Assembly: GCA_933228895.1 (NCBI GenBank)
Contig: OW121848.1
Location: forward strand, 163,898,688-163,962,687
From: Platycnemis pennipes
Lineage: Eukaryota > Arthropoda > Insecta > Odonata > Platycnemididae
DNA length: 64,000 nt
Reading direction: 5' to 3'
The position numbers and the translations under genes are program-made. Positions 14,101 to 26,100 of this stretch are shown one piece after another. The number at the start of each line of letters is the position of its first letter. Position 1 is the stretch's first letter. The notes under the pieces are model-generated. The model saw only the letters and a list, made by a program, of their open reading frames with translations, did no database searches and was not told the origin of the DNA.

Positions 14101-17100
14101 CAAAGACCCATGGATATTTCATTTCATTCGCTACTAAAAACAGATCTGAAGGCTATAAAGTCGTATTGGGATTAGAGATTTTTAAATTTCGTGGCCTAGT
14201 GATCAATGGGCCTCGCGAAAGGAATACTGACGGTAGATACTTACAAAGAGAGGATTTGTTACTCGGGTCATTAACTTTTTTTGAGCTGCAAGAGTGAAAT
14301 AAAGAAATGGATTTTTCCTCCTCAGGCTGGGATGCACGGGAAAAAAATAAAGCAGAATGTCACGTGGGTAGCCAACATTCTCCGGACTCACATGAACCGA
14401 TAATAGTGTAGTTCTTAAAAATGAGAGATAGAGTACTGCCAGTCACATGTTCATTCCTTAACACTGCCTAGGAACACAGTCCACCTGTATTCGTAGGGTA
14501 AGGCAAGCAGACAGTTAAAAAAAGTAGATTTTCAGAAATTTCATTTCAATTTATAAGTCAACAAATTAAACAAAAATAATAAAATTTGGCATTAGTAAAA
14601 GTGATTTGAAAAATATTTTATTACAGAATTAAAACTGCTTAAACAATACATTAACTTTACAAATTCTTTTTAAGTGCTGTATCTGTAAATCTATTTTAAG
14701 CGATAAAGTTTGTATCCACATACCTACAAGGGTTGGAAATTAAGGATGATAAAATTTTAGATTCAATGGCTGAAAGAGAAGTTTTAAACAGCAATAAGAA
14801 TCAAACTTCATTATCTGCAGTACACTCTGCGATTGTCAGCTAACCTGAGTTCAGAGAATGCAGGCTCCCCACATGTCAGTCAGCATTTTTTCTTGCGAAA
14901 TCATGGCGAAAAAAGCCAAGACACATATTTCCTTATTTTGCTTCAAGTAGCATGAAAAAAATGCTCATCTCATTTCATGATTCAAGTTACACAACCTCTC
15001 CTTACGAGTATAAAACTCACAAATATCATTTTAAAGGTTATTATTAATAAGACATTGCAAAATTAATATTTTTTAGCTTGAAATATTCTATAATACTTTT
15101 ATCGTCTTAATTATTGAATCCCCAGATATGCTATGCTTGGAATTTTCTACCAGATTAATATGTTTTTGTTTCTAAAAAAGATTTTGAAAGCATTCAAGGA
15201 TTTGATTTACAATAGCAACCCAAGTGAATGTAAACCCATTTGCAGGGAATTGATTTTAGGTTTTTGATTTCATTATAAAACCTTCTATGCTACATTATTC
15301 TTGGCATGTGATAATCTCTACTATTTTTCTATAACTACATTTATATCTAATATTGATAGAGGGTGATACATTATGGCATCACTAGGATCTTATATTTCGG
15401 AAAATAATTCGAATACCGTATTTACCCAATTCTTAGACGACCTTTTTCGACTAATTTTCATCTAAAGATATCTAGACTCGTCTTAGATTCGAGTACAACT
15501 TATAACTGTGTTTACGTGGCACTACGCTATGAATGCACAAATACTATGAATGATGCAAGTAGAAAGTTTGGAGTTACTGAGACAAATGTGCAAAGATGGA
15601 GCTCTGCAAAACAAAATGCAGGACATAAAATCTACCAGGAAGTCATTTAGAGACTTTCAGTGGTAGACATTCAACGAAATAATTTTTCTTTACAGCGCAG
15701 GACTTCACTGTGCCAGAAATTGCCCGAAGAATACAGTGAAGAATTGATCGCTAACAAAAAATAAGTGATTGGACTTATAAAAAAAATAATTACCTTTTGA
15801 GCCAAATTGGAAATTCAGACAAAACTCCAGTTTTTTTTCGACACATGCCGTCAAATTACATTGTGAATGAGAAAGGAGCCAAGTCTGTCCTTATCAAAAC
15901 TACCGGTAATGAAAAAATGCGAGTGAATGTTACGTTGGGAGTACAGTTGAGCACCCTTAATCCGGGAACCCCTAATCCGGGAGCACCTATAATCCGGCAA
16001 TTTTGCCATGACTATCTGGTACTTAGTGGAAAATGCCGAAACGTTTTTAACCGGAACATTGCTTCATAACCTGCCGAGATATTATTCTTATAGTAATACC
16101 GAGATACCATTCTTAATGTTAATTTTCCCATTTCGGGAATCAGAATAATTTAAACATATTAATTTCTGGTACTTCGCCTACACTGAAATTATTCTGGAAC
16201 TTGAAGTAAACATAAAAATTTGACGACATCGCCGAGACAGAATACGACTAATTTACAGATCGGCCACTTTCAATGGCGCGCGCATTTTTGATTGAACACT
16301 AGACATAATTAGATAAAATTATTGGTTATATTCTAATATTTCACGCAAAACATGTCTCATCCATACAGTTGTGGTAACAGCACAAAACGTTAACCATCGC
16401 AGAAAAAGTACAAGTTGTGAAAAAGCTTGATGCCGTTGCATCAGTAAAGCGTTTGACTGAAACATACTATGTGGGATCTTCAACAATACAGCACATTAAG
16501 AAGCTGAAAGAGTAAAATCATCAAAATTTTACTGTTAAAGTGACACGAAGAAGTAGATAACAGAGAGAAAAACTATGAAAGAAGATTTAAGTGCTGATTT
16601 AGATAGCCTGGTTTCGATTGCGTCGGAGTGAAGGCCTTAGTTAGTATTTCTGGCCAAATGCTAATGGAGCAGGATAAACTCTTTTAGAAATAGACGTGAT
16701 CAATCCAAAAGACGTGATTCGGGAAATTTCACGTGCAGGCAATGGCATTTCACCATCCATTCTAAAAACACGCGTGGTTTAAATTGTGGACTGCTTTAAG
16801 GTTTGATACGGACGAAATAATTGGGGATTTAAAAAATTTCATGTTTCTGAGGATAAAAATATGATGATGGAGTTTGCAAACATCATCCATAACCCTGAAT
16901 TAAAGGAAATGGAATTGGTAAATTTAGACGAAAAGATAGTTAGCGGCCACAATATTCTCACCACACCACATATCATAGATGATGAAATCATTGAAATGGT
17001 AATTAATAACAATAAATCCGAGTGGGGATGACGATGATCAGCCTGAAATTGTTGAAGGAAGACTACTCTTGATGATGGTTTTTAAAGAATAATCCAGTCC

Positions 17101-20100
17101 GGTCGCCCGCGGGGACGTATAAGTGATGGGCGGCCGTACACACGACACTCACGTATTGGCATCACGCTGAATCAGCTGATAACAAATCGAGCGCGGTAGG
17201 AAATTATGTTACGAAAAGTACAGTGTAAGAAAATCAATTTTTAGACAATGCTTAGATTCCGTTATTTTCACTCACTCTGCAACGTCGATAATTTTAAATA
17301 ATAACTTTGTGTATTAAGAAACCATTTCTTTCTGATTATTCTCAGTAACTCTTTTTGCAAAAATGTTCAGTAAATGGCAAACGAATATATTTTGTTATAA
17401 ATAATTGACTCCTTTCAATGAAAACATCCCGGACGTCAGAAATAGACTAGTTGCCATGCATGACCCACAGTCCGGCATCACTTCGGTCCCGACTGTGCCG
17501 GATTAAAGATGCTCAACTGTATTAGTAGATGGTACAAAATTAGCGCCGGATGTGATTCTAAAACAGAAAACTATGCTCAAGGGACAAATACCGAGTGGAA
17601 TAATAGAAAGAAACCATGAAAAGGGATGGATAACAGAAGAATTAATGAAAGATTGGCTACATATGGTGCTGAATAGACGAATAATACTGAAACAAAGAGC
17701 TATGCTTTCACTGGATTCATTCAAAGATCACCTAGCACCCGGAGTTAAAAAGGAAATCAGTGAAATGAAAACTGATCTTATTGTGATACCTGGAGGAATG
17801 ACATCACAACTGCAAGTACTGGATTTTGCTGTCAATAGGTGTTTTAAACAGAATATAAAGACTTGATATTCTTATTGGTAAAACAGGAAAACTTAGGAAG
17901 CCTGAAGTTGCACCACTCTGTCAGTGAACTAAGACATCCTGGCCACAAATAAAACCAAACACAATAGTGAAGGGGTTAAAGATGTGCTGCTTTTCCAATG
18001 CTCTGGATGGGAGTGAAGACGACTTCCTGTGGGAAAGTGATGGTGATTAATATGTATTTATTTTATGCTCTTAAGAAAAGTCTCTATTTTTATGTTTCCA
18101 TGTGTTTATGTTCAGAAAAGGTTGTTTAAGATTTATTATTTGTGTCTATTTTATTATGAGAAAAATAGATTTTTCATTTTCCAGAAGTCAGTACTTCCTC
18201 TGTTGTCTTTTTTTTTAATTTTTCTTCTCTGATGTGGAATGTTTTGAAGTCTGAATGGTTGTATTGCAAAAGTTATCCAGTGATATTTCATGCCAGATGC
18301 CAATTATGAACAAGGAAAGCATCTGATTTTTTTGTTACTCAGAATTAAGTCATATATTTCTGTGCATAAGAGCAGTATATTTTTTAATTTTCCAAAAGTT
18401 TGAATGTTTTGTAAATGTTTTTCCTTATTTTTCTCTTAAATTGGATGTTTTAAAGCCTGAACAGTTCCAACAGTAATCATGTGGTATGCTAAAAGGCAAA
18501 AAAGTACAAGGAAAGTATCTACAATTTCTGTTGCTCAGGACAAAGTTTATTAAAGTTATGTGTTTTCTGGTTATGTTTTCTGTTAGAATTTGAAAAGAGT
18601 GTATGTGTCATTTTCCAATTTAGTGGAAGAAGAGTAGAGAACTGATAAATATAAGGCAAATAGCATAGTTATAGGTAATTTTGTCATTATAATTTCAATT
18701 GGGTGCTCAAAATGAGGGGTCGTGTTATATTCAGGGTCGTCTTAGAATCGGGTAAATACGGTATTAATAAAAATGAAATTGAAATAAATAAATGTTTCTC
18801 TTAACTACACTCTAAAGAATAGTTGTACAGGTTTCAAAAATGTATTGTTTGATGAGTATGTGATAAGAAAAGTGAACTTTATGTGAGAACTAACATTTAG
18901 TTATTGCATCCATATATCTTAACCCTTCAAGCGCGGAGGAGATTTAAAGGAATCCCATCTCGTAGGTCGGAGGAGATTTAAATGGAAATGGAAATTAAAT
19001 GGTCGCCGCGACGTAGTGACTACGTCGCTCGACGGCATATGAAGTCCGGGCCCGACGTAGTCACTACGTCGCTCGACGTTGAAGGGTTAATTGAGGATAA
19101 TTGTAACCACACAGATGATAGGAAGTTGAATTTTTCTACTATAAATTTACTTGTTTTTGAATATCCTATATAAATAAAAGTTAACCATGTCATTTCCCAA
19201 ATATCCAGTGACTGACAAGGAAGTAGTTAGAATTTGCACAAATGTACGGAGGTATAGTATTTGATAACGATAAGTGCTCAACATTGGGAGTGATTGGGGG
19301 GGCAGCTGCAAACACTTGAAATTACAAAATGTGAAGAAATAACCTGTGAAAAACTATTTCGTATAAGCTTTTATAATTGAATCAGTGTAAATGAGGACAT
19401 TGTAACCCAAAGATTCTTACTTGTACCAGAAATGAAATAAATTTAGAGGTCAAATGCTCAAAAACAAGCTAAAACTATTTAGCTTGTTTGAGCATCTTGA
19501 AGGTATTTCATTGGCCTCATTAGTACCATACCATGTTGGATTTCCTCTTCACTTCCTCATTTTGTAATACATGCATTTTAATCTCGTAATTCAACAAATT
19601 TCAAATATGTTAAAACCAATAACTTTGGGTTTTTCAAAGCCTAATTTAAATGTAAATCAAATACATTATCAGCATACCTGCCGGAGCCTAAGTCGAGAAA
19701 GTAACAATTTGGATTTAACATCCTCAAGTTCTCTCTTTAAGGAAACTGCTTCATTGGAACGAATATTTAATTTCTGGCGGGCTTCCGAAACTTCTTGGCC
19801 TCGTTCCTCTAGCTGTAAACTGACAATAAAATAAAACTATTAAAACACCAAACAATGTAAAAGGAGCATACAAAATAAAATTTCATACCTAATCTCATTC
19901 AACTTCGTCAAATATTTTTTAGCATCATCTTCGCGTTTTAGAACTTGCTTTTTCAGCTCTCCTCGATCTTCATTTGCAGCTGCTAACTCGTGAGCTAATT
20001 CTGTTAGTCGAACCTGAGAATCTCTTAATTTCGATTGCAATTCTTCCACAAGGTCTGTTGAAAGAGAGAAACAAAATTTTCAGATCTTCTACCCTATTTG

Positions 20101-23100
20101 CCACCATATCTGATGAGGCAGCATGTTAATAACTTCATCAAAAGGGTTCCTAGGTTTAAAACATATTCTTAAACAATCACAAGCAAATATTAAAACAACA
20201 TTGAAGCAATAATGGAGATCATAAAAAAAGCAGTGTTCAACCCGAAGGTTGGTTTTTGATAGGTGAGGTTAGAGCTCACCCTGTACTAAGCCATTGGCAT
20301 GTGAAATTCACACATTCTGGGTAGGGGGGCCAGTTCCTTTCCCTTAGCAACCTGTGATTTCCTACAAAATTCTGACACACAGAAAATCGAATCATGAGGA
20401 ATTTAGGTGAGGGTTTCCAGAAAGGTTTCTGGCTGGGACTTGAAGCCGGGTCCCTCAAGTCTAGAGCCCAGCACTCTACCCACTAGGCCACGACAACCCC
20501 CATGATTATTAAGTCAATGGAAATAAAACCATTCGAAAGTTAAAACAGACAACAACTTGCTATGCTCATTGAATAGACCACAATGAAATCAACATCGCAT
20601 TTAATTCATTTCGGAATCCAGAAATTAATCTTTAATTCATCTTCTAAGCATGAATGTCCTCCTCCAGTACTTTAACTACCAAAAGAAAACACCAAGACAC
20701 TACAACATGAAAAACAAGCAAAACTACAATCACAATCAAGCTACATATTTGGTGGCAAGACAGCTAAATATCAAACTTATACACTCATATCACACCATAC
20801 TTGACATTAATGGAGACTTAAAACATTATAAAGAATAAACCAAGAAAAATAAAGATCATGCATACCCATATAATGGTGGGCAAGAATGAAAGTAGTGAAA
20901 ACACTGAATATTATTAACCTGAGAATGGAGCACCCATGCACAGCTTAACACTGAATTTACATAGAATAAGTAATATTTCCCTCCACATTTCTCAAATTTG
21001 AGGGTTATATTCTACATTTTTAACTCTCTGAGACACAAAATATCTGAGTGTTCACTTTGAGATTGTCTATTGATCCAAGTGGGGGTAAATTGGGGTGATT
21101 GTGCTTCTAGAATAAATGTGCATATATTAGGAAAAGGAGTAACATTTGAAGCCTCATTAATTTATAAGTTGAGGTAGATATTTATGGGATATAATTATTT
21201 CTTAATTTGAGACTGAAAGCCTAAGGATAGTGAAAACATTTCCTACTCCTCAATGGCCAACAGTACAAATACACTATTTAACATTTTATCCACACAGAGG
21301 CACTCAGCTTCTAAAGCACTGTTAATTTTCTCAACCATGACTCCAGGATAGAAAGATACCACCTGGTGAAGAAAGTTGTCAACATGGAAGCAATATTCCC
21401 CCTGGCTCACCGCATACACTGCTTGACACTGAGATTCTTGTGTTTGTTACCTACAGTTTTTCTGAAGGATATTTCAAGCCTGCCGCATGAACGGCGGTGA
21501 AATTCACACTAATTGCCATGCGAAAAAATTCACCTGGACCAGGAATCGAACCATGTACCTTTGGCTTTCCGAGCCACTGCGCAGACCACTACACTACCCA
21601 GGATCCCTAATTCGTATGGCAACTCTACCGAGGTTCAAGGCACCTTACCAAGGTACCTATGATCACTAAATTAGATGAAAATTTTTCCATGCAACTATAA
21701 GCAAAATAAAAACTATGACCCTTCCAACCCTTTTACATCTCATCACTTTTTTATACTTTTACTATTTAAATTACATTTACCAAAGTCCCACTCAAAAATT
21801 AGGGAGGGTCAGATCCACGATCTTTCATTTCATTCGCTAATAAAATCATACGTGAAGACAGTATAAATTCAGATCCGAACCGGATATTAAAAAATTTTGC
21901 AGCTTAGTGATCGATGCGGCAGGCGAATGAAAAGTTGGTACCATATATACTTACAAGGAGAGATTGCAAAACTTGGGCAATGAAATGAGAGGAAGATGAG
22001 ACTAAAACAAAATAAAGAAATACATGTCCTGACTTTTTTCTTCATAGGTCGGGATGCACGAGAAAAAAATGAAGCCGATTGTCTCATAGGTGGCCTACAT
22101 TTGCAATATTAGCGTGAACCTATGATAGCGTAGTAGTTAAAAATGAAAGCTAGTGTACTGCTGATTGCGAGTCGATCCATGACATGGTTTTAATTTTTCT
22201 TTCAGTGACTATATCGTAAATTTTATCATCTTCAACTTCTTTCTAGGAGCGAAGGAGTTTTGAAAAGTATAGTTTCATTCTTGATAATGCATTTTCTTCC
22301 AAGGTCTAAACAACCCCCCTAGTGAACATCATATCGTAACTAGTGATGGCCGGATCGAATCCGTCGGATCCAAAGATCCGCGGATCTTTCATTTTACTCG
22401 GTTCCGGATTCGGATCCAAAGACATGGAGTAAAATCGGATCCGGATCGTAGATTTTAAATTTTCGTGGCCTAGCGATCGAAGCACCCCATGAATGGAATG
22501 TAGGTGCGGTAGATATTGACAAGAAGAGGATTTGTAACTCAGGTCACGAAATTAGATGATAATGTTCCCGTGCATCTAGAAGCAAAATAAAGAAATATGG
22601 CTCTTTTCCCCATTACCCGGTTATCACGAGAAAAAAATGCGTAGGATGTCACACGGGTAGCCCACATTCGCCAGGAACAGGCAGACGAGAGCCAGTGCAC
22701 TGTGCGAAGTTCGATCCCTATCACAGATTAATTTTTTCTTTCAGTCATTGCATTGGAAATGTTATCATCTTCAATTTCAAACCATTAAACCTGAATATTC
22801 ACTTTGTTATACTATTGTTGTTTAAATTAGATTTACTAATGTACCATCCATAAATTAAGGATGGTCGGGTCGGATCCAAAGATCCACGGGTGTTTCATTT
22901 CATTCGCTCCTGAAATCATACCCGAAGACAGTATAAATCCAGATCCGCATTGGAGATTTTAACATTTCGCGACTTCGTGATCAATGCGCCCCGCAAATGG
23001 AATGTAGGTATGATAGATACGGACGAGGAGAGGTTGTTAAATCGGGTCATGAAATGAGAAGAAGATTTTTCCTGAGCAACTAAAACGAAAGAAAAAAAAT

Positions 23101-26100
23101 ACTCGTAATGCAAGTAGGCAGTTTAAAAAAAGTAGATTATCAGAAATTTCATGTCAATTCATAGGTCAAAAAAATAATAAAATTTGGTGTTAGTGAAATG
23201 ATTGGAATAATTTTTTATTACAGAATTAAATCTTTGAATCATTACGTTAACTTTACAATGTATTTTTGAGTGACACATTTGTAAATCTAGTTTAAGCGAT
23301 AGAAGCACAGAAAAGTCAGTATCCACACACAAAGGTTAGAAATGAAGGATGATAAAGTTTTTGATTCAATGGCTGAAAGAAAAATTTTAAACAGTGATAA
23401 GAATCAAATTTCATTACCTGCAGTCCACAACCCCACTCTGCTATTGTCGGCTCACCCGAGTTTGGAGAATGAAGGCTTCCCATATGTCATTCTACTTTTT
23501 TTCTTGCAAACCGGGGCCCAATAGATACAAATTCGAAGACATTTTTTAAATTTTGCTTCTAGTAGCATGAAAAAAGGTTAATCTCATTTCAAAATCAGAG
23601 TTACACAACCTCTCCTTAGGAGTATAAAATTCTCAAATTTCATTTTAAAAGTTATTATTAATAAGACATTGCAAAATTACTAGTTTAGCAATATTCTATA
23701 ATATTTTTTCATCTTAAAAATGGAATCCACAGATATTCCATAAATGGGATCTCTTGGCCGCATCAAAAATTTTTTTCTGTTTCTAAAAAAGAATTTGAAA
23801 GCATTCAAGGATTTGATTAATAATTGGAAAATTATTCCTTTATTAATGAAAATGAACTTATAATGTTTCTTTTAACTGTACTCTAAAGAATAAATGTTCG
23901 GGTTTCAAAAATGTATTGCTTGATGTGTATGTGATAAGGAAAGTGATCTTTATATTAGAAGTAATACGATATAGGTATTGCATCCGTAAATCTTGATCCA
24001 GGAAAATATAATCCTCATAGATGATAGGAAGTTGATTTTTTCTACAATAAATGTACTTGTGCTTTTTGGTAATTCTATTGTTGCTGTTTTTATGGGTACC
24101 TATATTAAAAATCTAGGATTAGAAAATGAATGAAATTCAGAATCTAGTATCTGAAACTAAGGATCCGAAACCGAGATAAAGATCCAAAACTCAGGCAAGG
24201 ATCCGGTTCCGGATCTGGATCCGACGAAAAACCTGGATCCGTCCATCACTAATATTTTTATCTTCACTTCAAATTCTAATTCCAAATATACAAGAGCAAA
24301 CTTAAAAATAAGGTCTCCAATTTATTTTTTCATAGAAAATGAAATTTATTCATATTGTTGGATACATCGTCGGAAAGGTCATGGCTTCAGCTATTTTTCG
24401 ATGTAGTCAACCTGGCGGTCGATAACTTTTCTCATCCACACGAACTTTTGCATCCCGTCATCATACCAGCTTCCGTCCGCGTTGCGAATATAGGCGTTGA
24501 CCTCCAAAGATCCAAAACCCAGGCAAGGATCCGGTTCCGGATCCGACAAAAAACCTGAATCCGTCCATCACTAATCGTAACATAACCAAACAATATGCAG
24601 ACATTCTATTTTCCTTTCAATAGCAGATCAAAACGAGCATACTTTTAAATTATCAATTTTTTTTACTAGTATTACTCTTCCGCCTTCAGCATTACCCTAG
24701 GTATCCCAATAATACACATAGTAAGGGCCATAAGCATCTGCTACTTGCATCTAAATAGACTGCAGCATCACCTGGGATTAAAGATGGAACTTCTATTTTT
24801 GGCACACCCAGTGATGTTAAAATTTGAAATCAACATCCTTTATACAGTGTTCTTGGACATGACCATACCTAGTTTTTGAGTGATACAGTTGTAAATATAA
24901 TTTAAACAATAAAGGTTTAAAAAGTGAGTATTCAAATGTACCACTTTTAATTTGAAGATAATAAAATTTTTGATGCAATGACTGAAAGAAAAAATTAAAC
25001 TGCGACAGGGATCGAACTTCCTTTAGGACACAAGCTCTTGATGGCCGCCTAATCCCGATGTTGTAGGCTACCCACGTGGCATTCTATGTATTTTTTTCTT
25101 GCAATAAAGTGGCAATGGGGAAAAAAATCCTACTTCATTTTCTGAATTACACAACCTCTACTTGTCAATATCTAACGCACCTACATTCTATTCACAGGGC
25201 GCTTCAATCGCTAAGCAGTGAAAATTGAAAATATACGACCTGGAAACGATTTTACTCTGTCTTTCGATCTGGATCTGAGTAAAATGAAAGATCCGCTGAT
25301 CATAGGATCTGACGGATCCGATTTGACCATCCCTAGTATTGATGGCATCCACTTAAGGGGATTGATTCTCGATACATATACCACAACCACAAGAATTGGT
25401 TGTACCTAGAATCGACACATCCCAATAAATAATTAAAGCATCCTGCAAAAATACCTTCCACTTTTAGGAGGAGGTGCTTTTCTCAGAAAAAAACTTCAAG
25501 AAAGTCAGTACCACAAAAAAGCCACTGTTAACAATAGGGTTAGCAACTGCAATGTCGTTTTGAGGTCTGGTATAGGGTCCCCTTAAGTCATTTTGAAAGG
25601 AAATGATTGACTTAGCATTTGAAGGCAGAAATTTTTCACACTACTGTAACATACCAGTCTTCTGATGGGCAACAACTTGTGATCTTGACAATGCAGCAGA
25701 AAGTTCAGTTTTCTCCCCAACAAGAACACCAACCGTTTGCACATGCAACTGCAGTTGTTCACGAAGTGGGCGCATTTCTCGCTCCAATCTCATATTGCTC
25801 TCAGATATCCAAGACTCCTTCTCAGATTCTAGTTGATTAATCCTTGATTTCTAGAAGGAAAAAAGGGTTATCTTAATAAAGAACAAAACAATCTAAAATT
25901 GTAAAAGCCATTACAATAGCAGTGACATTTAAAAAAATAACAAAGATAAATGATAATTTAAAACTGCCAATCTCTGACAATTTTCTGGAAATAAATATTA
26001 CTATGATATTCTTCAGTTAACATGCTAAAATACATATGGCAGTCATCACAGATAAGACGTCATTTCCAAACTCAATTATGTACCCGGACAGCACAGCTTT

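Larger units (their letters stand above)
15416..18761 (+). mobile_element. pogo-type DNA transposon interrupted by a Tigger-type element
   Basis: Terminal inverted repeats of about 28 bp begin CCGTATTTACCC (15416) and end with GGGTAAATACGG (18761). Each is flanked by TA, the target site of the Tc1/mariner/pogo superfamily. Inside are two parts of one CENP-B/pogo-type transposase, before and after the inner element at 15944-17519. It is inserted in the hAT-like copy that starts at 13664. Confidence 0.85.
13664..19170 (+). mobile_element. hAT-like element carrying nested insertions
   Basis: Starts TAGGGATGGTCGGATCG, fitting the hAT terminus rule YARNG. Its internal order follows the copy at 22341. 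Homology stops at 15415, where a pogo-type element is inserted. It resumes at 18763 (AAATGAAATTGAA...GGTTTCAAAAATGTATTG, equivalent to 23840-23915), is broken again at 18923 by a piggyBac MITE, and resumes at 19091 up to about 19170. Removing the insertions gives about 2 kb of element, similar to the reference copy. The 3' terminus is not recognisable. Confidence 0.75.

Noticed and set aside
17552..17866. Host gene related to pogo-derived proteins
   Set aside because: It is the second part of a transposase split by an insertion, inside TA-flanked inverted repeats.
19454..19495. microRNA precursor
   Set aside because: The 4-nt loop and roughly 20-bp stem are too short for Dicer processing.
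21530..21606. A tRNA gene on the minus strand
   Set aside because: A and B boxes are present, but the acceptor and anticodon stems do not close and the sequence recurs with a non-tRNA tail, so it is a SINE.
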